Assembly: GCF_010384365.1 (NCBI RefSeq)
Contig: NZ_CP048397.1
Coordinates: 4,898,001 to 4,962,000 of the forward strand
Direction: 5' to 3'
From: Streptomyces sp. S4.7
Lineage (GTDB): Bacteria > Actinomycetota > Actinomycetes > Streptomycetales > Streptomycetaceae
Length of the DNA: 64,000 nt
This document shows, piece by piece, positions 32,021-40,148 of the stretch (position 1 is its first letter; every line of letters begins with the position of its first letter). The notes beneath the pieces were generated by a model, which ran no database searches, had not been told where the DNA came from, and saw only the letters and a program-made list of their open reading frames with translations. Both the position numbers and the translations under genes were made by a program.

Positions 32021-33324
32021 CCACCGACGTGGAGTCCGGCACCGGGGGTGGCGACGGACGGCCGCAGCTGCCCTTCGGGGCCGCGCTGCGGGACGCCCTC
32101 GGTGCGCCGGGCGAGGTGCGGCTGCTCGACAGCAGCCCGCGCTCGTCGGTGTGGGCGGCGGAACTGCCCCGTGGCGGACCGGTCGTCGTCAAGCAGCTCG
32201 TCCAGGGGCCGGGGGCCGGGGAGCGGTACGCACGCGAGGTCGCCGGGCTCCGCATCGCCGGGCGGCTCAGTCCTCCCGTCACACCGAGGCTGCTCGGTAC
32301 GGACCCGAGTGCGCGCGTGCTGGTCCTCGAACGGGTGGAGCACGGGGCGCCGGGCGAGGGGTGGGAGGTCGCGTACGCCACGGCCCTGGCCCGGCTCCAC
32401 GCCACCGCGCCCGCCGAAGCCGCGCCCGCCGACACCGCGCCCGCCGAAGCCGCGCCCGCCGACACCGCCGCCGCCACCGCGCCCGCCGACACCGCCGCCG
32501 CCACCGCGCCCGCCGACACCGCCGCCGCCACCGCGCCCGCCGACACCGAGTCGGCCCCGCTGCCCCGCTGGTCCGGCCCCGGCCGCACGGACATCGACTC
32601 CTTCCTCACCCTCGCGCGGTGGCTCGGCGCCGCCGTCCCCGCCCAAGTCCCGGACGAGCTCGAACGGTTGACCCGACGGCTCGACCGGACCCCGCGCCGC
32701 CCCGCCCTCCTGCACGGTGACCCCTGCCCCGGCAACGACCTCCACACGGCCGACGGCATCCGCTTCATCGACTTCGAGCAGGCGTCCCTCGGCAACGGTC
32801 TGAACGAACTCGCCTACCTGCGCGTCGGCTTCCCCACCTGCTGGTGCGTGACGGCCGCGCCGGAACCGCTGCTCCTGTCCGCCGAGGCCGCCTACCGCTC
32901 CACCTGGCGCGAGGCCACCGGCACCGAACCCGAAGGCGAACTCGCCGACGCCTGTGCCGGGTGGCTGATCCGCGGCGACGCGCTCGTGGAGCGCGCTCTG
33001 CGCGGGAGTGCCGACCAACTCGCGCGGCTCACGCGCGAGGACTGGACCTGGGGGACCGCGACCGCGCGGCAACGGCTGCTGCACCGCCTCGAAGTCGTCG
33101 CCCGCATGGTCCGGAACACGGACACATCCCTGGCCGGACTCGGCACGCTCAGCGCCGACATGGCAGGTCGGGTGCTCACCCGCTGGCCGGAGCTGCGCCC
33201 CGTACGGCCCGCCGCCCCCACCCGTACCCGTGACAGAAGGCCGACCGGCCCCGGCACCGGGGCGAACCAGAGGGGACGCCGTTGGGTCCTCGGACCCATG
33301 CGAGGCGGCGCGAGCCGCTGTTAG
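32017..33324 (+). CDS. APH-type phosphotransferase, translationally coupled to the toxin 2 unit
   Basis: The protein has 435 residues and the aminoglycoside/choline kinase fold. VVVKQLVQGPGAGERYAREVAGL is the N-lobe with the ATP lysine, RPALLHGDPCPGNDLHTADG is the catalytic HGDxxxxN loop and IRFIDFEQASLGNGLNELAYLRVG carries the metal-binding Asp. An Ala/Pro/Thr low-complexity insertion (about residues 129-177) comes from a DNA tandem repeat. The substrate is unknown. It may be an immunity-type modifier or an unrelated small-molecule kinase caught in the operon. A promoter for the next gene lies in its last 45 bp. Confidence 0.75.
   Translation: MTTDVESGTGGGDGRPQLPFGAALRDALGAPGEVRLLDSSPRSSVWAAELPRGGPVVVKQLVQGPGAGERYAREVAGLRIAGRLSPPVTPRLLGTDPSARVLVLERVEHGAPGEGWEVAYATALARLHATAPAEAAPADTAPAEAAPADTAAATAPADTAAATAPADTAAATAPADTESAPLPRWSGPGRTDIDSFLTLARWLGAAVPAQVPDELERLTRRLDRTPRRPALLHGDPCPGNDLHTADGIRFIDFEQASLGNGLNELAYLRVGFPTCWCVTAAPEPLLLSAEAAYRSTWREATGTEPEGELADACAGWLIRGDALVERALRGSADQLARLTREDWTWGTATARQRLLHRLEVVARMVRNTDTSLAGLGTLSADMAGRVLTRWPELRPVRPAAPTRTRDRRPTGPGTGANQRGRRWVLGPMRGGASRC
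32401..32548 (+). repeat. In-frame tandem repeat inside the phosphotransferase gene
   Basis: There are three copies of a 27-bp unit starting GCCGCCGCCACCGCGCCCGC (from about 32467), preceded by shorter related repeats. It encodes repeated AATAPADT, preceded by repeats of the type APAEAAPADT. As it is in frame, copy number can change without breaking the gene. Confidence 0.8.
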
Positions 33325-33327
33325 CGT
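33282..33327 (+). promoter_or_regulatory. Tad-regulon promoter: 19-bp dyad plus -10 (lipoprotein gene)
   Basis: The dyad TTGGGTCCTCGGACCCATG (33282-33300) is followed after 21 bp by TAGCGT (33322-33327). The dyad lies inside the 3' end of the phosphotransferase gene and the -10 spans its stop codon. This is the most symmetric of the six copies (TGGGTCC-TC-GGACCCA). Confidence 0.78.
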
Positions 33328-33363
33328 GCGATACCGGTCAGTAGAGAGCGAGATGGGAATCCG

Positions 33364-34191
33364 ATGAGGACGCGCACCGCAGGTACGTCACGGCGGACCG
33401 GCACGGTCGCCGCGCTGGCCGCGCTCGTGCTGGGGCTCACCACGGCCTGCGGCGGCGGGGACAGCGGCGGCGGCGACGCCGACAAGCCGAAGAAGCCGGA
33501 CGCCGCCGCCGACGCCACGGCGGAGCCGAAGGACTCCAAGGATCCGGGACAGGTCTCGGAACCGCCGGCCCTGGAGGAGCAGCCGAAGACGGTCGACCCG
33601 AATGTGCAGGGCGTCGGCGCCGGCGGTGGCAAGGAGCTGACGAAGGCCGAGCTGGACGCGGCGGTGCTCGCCACCGGCGACGTGTCGACATTCAAGGCCG
33701 GACCGATGGACGCGCCACCGGCGCAGGGCGAGACCGCGGACGACCCCGCGTGCGCCCCGCTCACCGCGATGATCAACGGGAGGCCCGAGCCGGAGGCCTC
33801 GGCGGCCGTCTACCGCCAGCTCGTCGGCGCGAAGACCGGCCGCCCCGCCATCTCCGAGTTCCTGACCACCCACGGGACGCAGGGCGCCACCACCCTCCTC
33901 AGCCGGCTGAACGACGCGGTCAAGGCCTGCGAGGGCGGCTTCAAGGGGACCGGCGCGGGCAGCCCGTCGACGTACTCCGCCGTGAAGCGCCTAGAGACCC
34001 CCAAGGCGGGCGACGACACCCTCGCATACCAGGTGACGGGCGACTTCGAGGGCGATCCGGTGCCGCTGGTGTTCCATGTCCTACGCGTGGGCGGCACCGT
34101 CGCCACCTTCTACACCGCCAACTTCGAGGGCGCCAAGACCCCGGAGATACCGCCCATCCTGCTCGCGACACAGGCGGCCAAGCTCAAGTAA
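33364..34191 (+). CDS. Lipoprotein under Tad-regulon promoter
   Basis: The protein has 275 residues. The lipoprotein signal has lipobox LGLTTAC (Cys near residue 29), followed by a Gly/Asp/Lys/Pro-rich spacer to about residue 85. The mature domain (about 95-275) contains ELDAAVLATGDVSTFKAGP and DDPACAPLTAMINGRPEPEASAAVYRQLV, with Cys pairs, and resembles substrate- or surface-binding actinobacterial lipoproteins. Function unknown. Its control by the same dyad as flp and the peptidase suggests a role at the pilus/cell-surface interface. Confidence 0.8.
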   Translation: MRTRTAGTSRRTGTVAALAALVLGLTTACGGGDSGGGDADKPKKPDAAADATAEPKDSKDPGQVSEPPALEEQPKTVDPNVQGVGAGGGKELTKAELDAAVLATGDVSTFKAGPMDAPPAQGETADDPACAPLTAMINGRPEPEASAAVYRQLVGAKTGRPAISEFLTTHGTQGATTLLSRLNDAVKACEGGFKGTGAGSPSTYSAVKRLETPKAGDDTLAYQVTGDFEGDPVPLVFHVLRVGGTVATFYTANFEGAKTPEIPPILLATQAAKLK

Positions 34192-34207
34192 CGGCGAACG
34201 GCGGACC

Positions 34208-34561
34208 TTACGCGTCCACGCTCAGCCGTACGCCCGGACGCACACCCCACCGCTCCATCGCCCCGGCCTCCGCCTCCAGCACGTGCCGGGCCCGCAGCCG
34301 GGGCAGCGGCATCCGGCCGGGCTTCAGCGTGTGGACGTCGACGACCTTCAACTCCTTGTCCAGGTAGGCCACATCGATCGTGAAGCCCATCCGGAACGTG
34401 TGGACGCTGCTGCACGGCGTGATCAGCAGCGCCCCGTCGAGCCCGGTCCGCCCGAGCAGACCGCGCCGCCGCGTGTTGTACGAGGCCGCGATCTCCAGCT
34501 CCACCAACTCGTCCCGGCCCTCGACCGTCAGCCTGCCCTTGCCGTTCTGCCATTTCCCCAT
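34208..34561 (-). CDS. DUF192-family protein
   Basis: The protein has 117 residues. It matches DUF192, a small beta-barrel family: RRRGLLGRTGLDGALLITPCSSVHTFRMGFTIDVAYLD, then KPGRMPLPRLRARHVLEAEAG. The conserved Cys and the HTFRM motif are present. In several actinobacteria DUF192 genes lie beside Tad/prepilin peptidase genes, as here; whether they cooperate is unknown. It is convergent with the lipoprotein and divergent from the prepilin peptidase. Confidence 0.85.
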   Translation of the reverse strand: MGKWQNGKGRLTVEGRDELVELEIAASYNTRRRGLLGRTGLDGALLITPCSSVHTFRMGFTIDVAYLDKELKVVDVHTLKPGRMPLPRLRARHVLEAEAGAMERWGVRPGVRLSVDA

Positions 34562-34635
34562 GGCGGTAGACCATACGACTCCCTCGCACGGCTTCCGGTC
34601 GCGGAGGCCGGATCTGGGCCCGGGAGCGGCCGGAT

Positions 34636-34680
34636 GTGGGCCCCAGGACCCATGACCCGCGCCGCGGTCCGCTCTAAGGT
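34636..34680 (+). promoter_or_regulatory. Tad-regulon promoter: 19-bp dyad plus -10 (prepilin peptidase gene)
   Basis: GTGGGCCCCAGGACCCATG (34636-34654) is followed after 20 bp by TAAGGT (34675-34680). The GTG start at 34687 begins 6 bp after the hexamer, so the transcript should be leaderless. Confidence 0.75.
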
Positions 34681-34686
34681 CGACCT

Positions 34687-35700
34687 GTGTACGCCACGCT
34701 GATCGTTGTCGCCGTCCTCTGGGGCTCAGCCAGCGGGCTCCTCCTGCCGCGCGCCGCGTACCGGCTCTCCGTCGAACCGGAGGACCCCTACCGCGACAGC
34801 TGCGACGCCGGGCACCCGATCACCGGGCCCGCACGGGGCTGGCTCGGCACCGCGGGCTGCGCGACGTGCGCCGCGGCGGGCAGCGTGGTGACACCGGCGG
34901 ACGCGGCCGGACGTACGGACTCCGTGACCACCGCGTCGCCGGGGCGTGCGGAGGCAGGCGAGGCCGCGCTTCACCGCACCGACGCCCGCACCGACGCCCG
35001 CCCCCGCACCGACGAGGCCGCGACGGCACCCGGTGCGGACACCGCCACGAGCGGCGCCGACGACCCGGCGGACACGGCCGGGGGCGACCCGGACACCGGC
35101 GACGACGCCGACACCACGTCCGCCACGACGGCCCCCGCGCCCGTCCTGCGCGGCGCGCGCCACACCCCTTCCGCCCCCGTCGTCGTCATCACCGCCCTCG
35201 TCTGCGCCCTGCTCGCCGCCGCCACCGGCCCCCGGCCCGAACTCGCCGTATGGCTGCTGCTCGCGCCCTTCGCCGTACTGCTCGCGCTCGTCGACCGCAA
35301 CGTGCACCGCCTTCCCGACCAGTTGACGCTGCCGCTCGCGGCGGCCTCCGCCGCGCTGCTCGGGATCGCCGCGCTGTTCCCGCGGGACGGCGGCTCCTGG
35401 CCGACCGCGCTGCTCGGCGGACTCGTCCTCGGCGCCTGCTACTTCGTGCTCTTCCTGATCAACCCGAACGGCATGGGCTTCGGCGACGTCAAGCTCGCGT
35501 TCTCGCTCGGTGTCGTGCTCGGCTGGTACGGCTGGCTGGTGCTCTTCGTCGGGGCGTTCGCCGGATTCCTGCTCGGGTCGCTGTACGGGCTCGGGCTGAT
35601 ACTCCTGCGCCGCGCGAACCGTAAGTCCGCGATCCCGTTCGGCCCCTTCATGATCGCCGGAGCGCTGCTCGGCGTGCTGCTCGGCGCCCTCGCCGCCTGA
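34687..35700 (+). CDS. A24 prepilin peptidase (TadV/CpaA/PilD group)
   Basis: The 337-residue membrane aspartic protease cleaves prepilin leaders at Gly|X. The first catalytic Asp is in LLALVDRNVHRLPDQLTLPLA and the second in NPNGMGFGDVKLAFSLG (GxGD-type, here GFGD). The N-terminal part keeps one membrane helix and a Cys-containing remnant (CDAGHPI, GCATCAAAG). An Ala/Thr/Asp-rich linker (about 60-150) separates it from the protease domain. This is the only prepilin peptidase gene in the window, so it presumably processes both Flp pilins, the TadE-like proteins and the Flp-leader toxins. GTG 34687 fits a leaderless mRNA. Confidence 0.9.
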   Translation: MYATLIVVAVLWGSASGLLLPRAAYRLSVEPEDPYRDSCDAGHPITGPARGWLGTAGCATCAAAGSVVTPADAAGRTDSVTTASPGRAEAGEAALHRTDARTDARPRTDEAATAPGADTATSGADDPADTAGGDPDTGDDADTTSATTAPAPVLRGARHTPSAPVVVITALVCALLAAATGPRPELAVWLLLAPFAVLLALVDRNVHRLPDQLTLPLAAASAALLGIAALFPRDGGSWPTALLGGLVLGACYFVLFLINPNGMGFGDVKLAFSLGVVLGWYGWLVLFVGAFAGFLLGSLYGLGLILLRRANRKSAIPFGPFMIAGALLGVLLGALAA

Positions 35701-35765
35701 CCCGGCCGACCGCCGCGCGTGAAATGCGTTCGCGGCCGGTACGGGGCTCCTGCCACCATCCCCCC

Positions 35766-36560
35766 ATGTCCACCACACCCTCTTCCTGCCCTCGGTCCGG
35801 CGCCCGTACGTTCGAGGAGCTGATCACCGAGGCCGACGCCGTCCCCGTCGACGGCTGGGACTTCTCCTGGCTCGACGGGCGGGCGACCGAGGAGCGGCCC
35901 CCGTGGGGCTACGCCCGCGCCATGGGGGAGCGGATGGGCCGCGCCACCGCCGCCCTCGACATCCAGACCGGCGGCGGTGAAGTCCTCGCCTCCGTACCGA
36001 AGTTGCCGCCACTGACCGTGGCCACCGAGTCGTGGCCGCCGAACGTCGCCCGCGCCACCGCGCTCCTTCACCCGCTCGGCGTGGCGGTCGTCGGAGACCA
36101 CGACGAGCCGCCGCTGCCTTTCGGGGACGAAGCGTTCGACCTCGTCGTCAGCCGCCACCCGGTGCGGGCGTGGTGGACGGAGATCGCCCGCGTCCTGCGG
36201 CCCGGCGGCACCTACTTCTCCCAGGAGGTCGGTCCGGCCAGCGTCTTCGAACTGGTCGAGTACTTCCTGGGACCGCAGCCGGACGAGGCACGTGCCGTAC
36301 GCGACCCCGAACGGGCCGGGGCGGCGGCCTCGGCGGCTGGGCTCGACGTGGTGGATCTGCGAACGGCCGCCCTGCGCACCGAGTTCCACGACATCGGCGC
36401 CGTCGTCCACTTCCTGCGGAAGGTGATCTGGATGGTGCCCGGTTTCACCGTCGACGGGTACCGGGACCGACTCGCCGCCCTTCACCGCCGTATCGAGACC
36501 GAGGGCCCCTTCGTGGCCACCACGACACGCTTCCTGATCGAGGCGGTCAAGCCCGGCTGA
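35766..36560 (+). CDS. SAM-dependent methyltransferase, class I
   Basis: The protein has 264 residues from ATG 35766. ALDIQTGGGEVLASV is the SAM-binding glycine-rich motif; FDLVVSRHPVRAWWTEIARVLRPGGTYFSQEVGP is the motif IV/post region. The substrate is unknown. It has its own upstream region, so it is not clearly tied to the prepilin peptidase gene. Confidence 0.85.
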   Translation: MSTTPSSCPRSGARTFEELITEADAVPVDGWDFSWLDGRATEERPPWGYARAMGERMGRATAALDIQTGGGEVLASVPKLPPLTVATESWPPNVARATALLHPLGVAVVGDHDEPPLPFGDEAFDLVVSRHPVRAWWTEIARVLRPGGTYFSQEVGPASVFELVEYFLGPQPDEARAVRDPERAGAAASAAGLDVVDLRTAALRTEFHDIGAVVHFLRKVIWMVPGFTVDGYRDRLAALHRRIETEGPFVATTTRFLIEAVKPG

Positions 36561-36603
36561 GCCGGGACCGGGCAGGCACCGACGACGGACCACGCCACAG
36601 CCG

Positions 36604-37809
36604 TTACGCGTGCGCCCCGACCGACACCGTCCCGACCGTCAGCCGCGGTGTGCCCTGAAGGATCTCGCCGGTCCGCTCCACCTGCTCGCCGAGTCCCGCG
36701 CGCTGCGCGGCGGTCAGCGTGCCCAGCGGCTCCACCGTCACGTCGATCCACTTCCCGGACCGGCGCTGGTGCCACACCCCGGCGACGGCCCCGTCGATCA
36801 GCAGCACCGGGAAGTTCCCGGCCTGCCCGCCCCCGAGCGCCCGCTCGTACGCCGCACCCGCGAAGAGCCTTGTCCGCGGCTGGGAGGCGATGGTGAAGGC
36901 GTCGAAGTAGGGGAGGAGCCGTACGCCCCGGACCGCTCCCCGGACCGCCGACTCCACCGGGAAGTCCGTGTCGCCGGCCTTCACCCACGCCGCGTCCCCC
37001 TCGAAGGAGACCCGCTCCGTCCGGCCCTGCGCCGCGAGCGAGCCGAACAACTCCTTGGCCCAATTCACCGGCATGGCCAGCCACTTGGCGAAGTGCTGCG
37101 GGGTGGCGGGCCCGTACGCGTACAGATAGTGGTCCACGAGCCCGGCGAGCGCCTCCCGCCCCGGCAGCGGGGTGAACCCGGGCAGCATCCGGTGCGGGTT
37201 GGTGTAGGTGACCTTCCGCCCCCGGTTGGGGCCGAAGCAGAGCGCGCCGCGGTGCGCCGCCGTGTGTGTCATCTGCCGCCAGCGCGGCCACTTGGTCTGG
37301 AACGCGTCCATGACCCGGTCGCCGGCCCACGGTCCCGTCCGCGCCACGATCTCCTCGGTCAGCTCGTCCACGGTGAGGTCGTCGTCCGCCAGCGCGTCCG
37401 CGATCGCGGCGACGACCTGATCCGTCTGGTCCTCGCTCATCCGTACGCCATCGGGCATGGCGTTGCGTCCGGCCGGCAGCGCGGAGAGCGCGCCGGTCCA
37501 CAGGGGCAGATCGGCCGACGGCAGCAGATGTACGGTGCCGCGCGGCCCGAACGTCTTCACCAGGCTGCCGTCGGTCCACAGCGCCGCCCGCACCGACTCG
37601 CGTGTCTCGCCGCCGTCCAGCCGCAGCGCCACCGACAGTTCGGCCGCCGACAGCACCTGTGCGTGGGCGCCGACCATGGCGCCGGTGACGGCGGCGGGGC
37701 CACCGGCCGTCGGCGCGGTGAGCCCCTGCCGGGCCAGCCGCCGGGCGTTGGCCGCGGCCCAGCTCACACTCGGACCCCAGGTCCCGACATCCGTGTCGTT
37801 CGTCGTCAT
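36604..37809 (-). CDS. Winged-helix DNA-binding domain protein (HTH_42/AlkZ-like)
   Basis: The protein has 401 residues from ATG 37809. It matches the HTH_42 superfamily of winged-helix proteins that includes the AlkZ/AlkX DNA glycosylases. The segment GAMVGAHAQVLSAAELSVALRLDGG is where glycosylases of this family carry a QxQ motif; here it reads HAQ, so glycosylase activity is uncertain. Other landmarks are LVKTFGPRGTVHLLPSADLPLW and the C-terminal VWHQRRSGKWIDVTVEPLG. It is convergent with the methyltransferase. Confidence 0.75.
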   Translation of the reverse strand: MTTNDTDVGTWGPSVSWAAANARRLARQGLTAPTAGGPAAVTGAMVGAHAQVLSAAELSVALRLDGGETRESVRAALWTDGSLVKTFGPRGTVHLLPSADLPLWTGALSALPAGRNAMPDGVRMSEDQTDQVVAAIADALADDDLTVDELTEEIVARTGPWAGDRVMDAFQTKWPRWRQMTHTAAHRGALCFGPNRGRKVTYTNPHRMLPGFTPLPGREALAGLVDHYLYAYGPATPQHFAKWLAMPVNWAKELFGSLAAQGRTERVSFEGDAAWVKAGDTDFPVESAVRGAVRGVRLLPYFDAFTIASQPRTRLFAGAAYERALGGGQAGNFPVLLIDGAVAGVWHQRRSGKWIDVTVEPLGTLTAAQRAGLGEQVERTGEILQGTPRLTVGTVSVGAHA

Positions 37810-38103
37810 ACGGCCGAGCCTAGGAGTCATTGAGGACAGATTCTGTCCGCTGGGAGGGTTCTCGACGTGCAAGAGGAGCGGGCTCGCGTCAAAGCGGCGC
37901 CTCTCAGGCCGTCCGTCCCTTCCGCGTACTCCCATCGGAGGTGGCGACTTCTCGCCATCGCCCTGCCCCGCACAGCGCCCTCAACGCCGCTGTCCTGGGC
38001 CTTTTACGTGTCCGGCGCAGCGATCGGGCAACTCCGGAGCGTGACGACCGTCGTGTCGGCACGCAGCATCACTTACGAAGGGTTATGGTGGAAACCCCCC
38101 CTC

Positions 38104-38143
38104 GGGCCGGTCCGTATCCCCCCCACGGACCGGCCCGTTTTCA
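38104..38143 (+). ncRNA. C-rich-loop hairpin: terminator or small C-rich RNA
   Basis: GGGCCGGTCCGT and ACGGACCGGCCC form a perfect 12-bp stem with a loop ATCCCCCCC, followed by GTTTTC on the plus strand. A second run of seven C lies just upstream (about 38095). The layout is reminiscent of actinobacterial 6C-type RNAs but no other feature supports that. It also lies just beyond the 3' end of the aldo/keto reductase gene, so it may only be a terminator. The rest of the 348-bp gap (37810-38157) shows no gene. Confidence 0.35.
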
Positions 38144-38157
38144 TGTCCGCGCCGAGG

Positions 38158-39195
38158 TCAGCCCCGCCCGGCCCAGATGTTGGTGCCCTCGGTGTCCACG
38201 GCGAAGGTGTCGATCTCCTTCAGCTCGTCGGCCGACAGCGCGGCCCCGGACAGCGCCGCCACGTTCTCCTCCAACTGCTTCACGCTGGAGGCGCCGATCA
38301 GCGCCGACGTCATCCGCTCGTCGCGCAGCACCCAGTTGATCGCCAGCTGCGCCAGCGACTGACCGCGCCGCCGCGCGATCTCGTCGAGCCCCTTCAGCCT
38401 CCGCACGACCTCGTCCGAGAGCAGATCGGGGTCCAGGGACTTGCCCTGCGTGGCCCGCGAGCCCTCCGGAATCCCCTTCAGGTACTTGTTCGTCAGCAGG
38501 CCCTGCGCCAGCGGTACGAAGGAGATGCAGCCCATGCCGGCCGCCTCCAGCGTGTCGAGCAGACCGTCGTCCTCGATCCAGCGGTTGATCATCGAGTAGG
38601 AGGGCTGGTGGATGAGCGCCGGGACTCCCATCTCCTTCAACAGCCTTGCCGCCTCGGCGGTCTGCTCCGCTTTGTACGACGACACACCCACGTAGAGCGC
38701 CTTGCCCTGCTGGACCGCGGACGCCAGCGCGCCCATCGTCTCCTCAAGAGGCGTGTGCGGGTCGAAGCGGTGGGAGTAGAAGATGTCGACGTGGTCAAGA
38801 CCCATCCGCTTGAGGGAGGCGTCCAGCGACGACGTCAGATACTTACGGGAACCCCATTCCCCGTACGGGCCGGGGTGCATGAGATAGCCGGCCTTGGTCG
38901 AGATGACCAACTCGTCGCGATAGGCCGAGAAGTCCTGCGCGAAGATCCTGCCGAAATTCAACTCCGCCGATCCGGGCGGCGGTCCGTAGTTGTTCGCGAG
39001 GTCGAAGTGCGTGACGCCGAGGTCGAAAGCGCGGCGCAGGATCGCGCGCTGCGAGTCGAGGGTCCGGTCGTCACCGAAGTTGTGCCAGAGGCCGAGGGAC
39101 AGTGCGGGCAGCTTGAGGCCGCTGCGCCCGCTGCGCCGGTACTCCATGGAGTCGTAACGGTCTTCGGCCGCGAGATAAGAGGGGAATTCAGTCAC
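38158..39195 (-). CDS. Aldo/keto reductase, YghZ/L-glyceraldehyde-3-phosphate reductase type
   Basis: The protein has 345 residues. The N-terminus has GRSGLKLPALSLGLWHNFGD and the catalytic region FDLANNYGPPPGSAELNFG carries the Asp and Tyr. VISTKAGYLMHPGPYGEWGSRK has the Lys, and VDIFYSHRFDPHTPLEET has the His. These are the tetrad residues of the AKR14-like group. It probably reduces small aldehydes with NADPH. It is divergent from uppS. Confidence 0.88.
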   Translation of the reverse strand: MTEFPSYLAAEDRYDSMEYRRSGRSGLKLPALSLGLWHNFGDDRTLDSQRAILRRAFDLGVTHFDLANNYGPPPGSAELNFGRIFAQDFSAYRDELVISTKAGYLMHPGPYGEWGSRKYLTSSLDASLKRMGLDHVDIFYSHRFDPHTPLEETMGALASAVQQGKALYVGVSSYKAEQTAEAARLLKEMGVPALIHQPSYSMINRWIEDDGLLDTLEAAGMGCISFVPLAQGLLTNKYLKGIPEGSRATQGKSLDPDLLSDEVVRRLKGLDEIARRRGQSLAQLAINWVLRDERMTSALIGASSVKQLEENVAALSGAALSADELKEIDTFAVDTEGTNIWAGRG

Positions 39196-39383
39196 GAGTC
39201 ATTCCTTATCACGGACTTGTGACAGACCGGGTTGGGCCCTCGTGCCGCCCGCGCAGTAATGTGACGGCTTCGGGTGCCAGGGGCGGTCCCCCTCTCGTGC
39301 GGACGGCCTTCCCCGTGGTGGACGGGCGGCCCCGCGGGCCGCCTGGCGGGCGGTCCCCATCAGAAATCGAAGAGGTGGACTCA

Positions 39384-40148
39384 GTGAACTTGCGCGACCT
39401 GGTGTACAGGCTCTACGCACGCCGGGTGGAAAGGCGCCTCGATCACACCCAGGTGCTGCCGAAGCACATCGGCGTCGTTCTCGACGGGAACCGCCGCTGG
39501 GCGAAAGCCTCCGGCGGTACGACCGAACAAGGTCACAAGGCGGGCGCCAGCAAGATCCAGGACCTGCTCGGCTGGTGCGACGAGACGGACGTCGAGGTGG
39601 TCACCCTGTGGCTGCTGTCCACGGACAACCTCGACCGCGCCGACGACGAGCTGGTCCCCCTCCTCGGCATCATCGAGAACGCCGTGCGCGACCTCGCCGC
39701 CGACGGCCGCTGGCGCGTCCACCACGTCGGCACGATGGACCTGCTGCCCGGCCGTATGCAGACCGTCCTCAAGGAGGCCGAGCAGGCCACCCGGGGCAAC
39801 ACCGGAATACTGGTCAATGTCGCCGTCGGCTACGGCGGCCGGCAGGAGATCGCCGACGCGGTCCGCTCCCTCCTTCTGGACCACGCGAGCAAGGGCACCT
39901 CGTTCGAGGAGCTCGCCGAGATCGTCGACACGGACCTGATCGCCTCACACCTCTACACACGCGGCCAGCCCGACCCCGACCTGGTGATCAGGACGAGCGG
40001 TGAGACGCGGCTCTCGGGCTTCATGCTCTGGCAGAGCGCCCATTCGGAGTACTACTTCTGCGAAGTGTTCTGGCCGGCTTTCCGCAAGGTCGACTTCCTC
40101 CGGGCCCTGCGTGACTACGCGGCGCGACACCGCCGCTACGGAGCCTGA
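39384..40148 (+). CDS. uppS: Isoprenyl (cis-prenyl) transferase, UppS family
   Basis: The protein has 254 residues from GTG 39384, with AGAGGTGG just upstream. Signature motifs are HIGVVLDGNRRWAK (catalytic Asp), LWLLSTDNLDR and the C-terminal DPDLVIRTSGETRLSGFMLWQSAHSEYYF. It makes cis-polyprenyl diphosphates as lipid carriers of wall synthesis. Actinomycetes often have two UppS-type enzymes with different chain lengths; the product length is not clear from sequence. Confidence 0.92.
   Translation: MNLRDLVYRLYARRVERRLDHTQVLPKHIGVVLDGNRRWAKASGGTTEQGHKAGASKIQDLLGWCDETDVEVVTLWLLSTDNLDRADDELVPLLGIIENAVRDLAADGRWRVHHVGTMDLLPGRMQTVLKEAEQATRGNTGILVNVAVGYGGRQEIADAVRSLLLDHASKGTSFEELAEIVDTDLIASHLYTRGQPDPDLVIRTSGETRLSGFMLWQSAHSEYYFCEVFWPAFRKVDFLRALRDYAARHRRYGA

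Noticed and set aside
32401..32548. Regular short repeats that could suggest a CRISPR array
   Set aside because: Units are directly adjacent without spacers and stay in frame within a gene; it is a low-complexity protein segment.
37867..39222. Long open frame opposite the aldo/keto reductase gene
   Set aside because: Its composition is an Arg/Gly-rich mirror of the reductase codons; high-GC DNA gives such frames opposite most real genes here.
39232..39250. TTGGGCCCTCGTGCCGCCC upstream of uppS, resembling the Tad-regulon dyad
   Set aside because: Only the left half matches; the right half lacks GGACCCA symmetry and no -10 hexamer lies at 20-21 bp.
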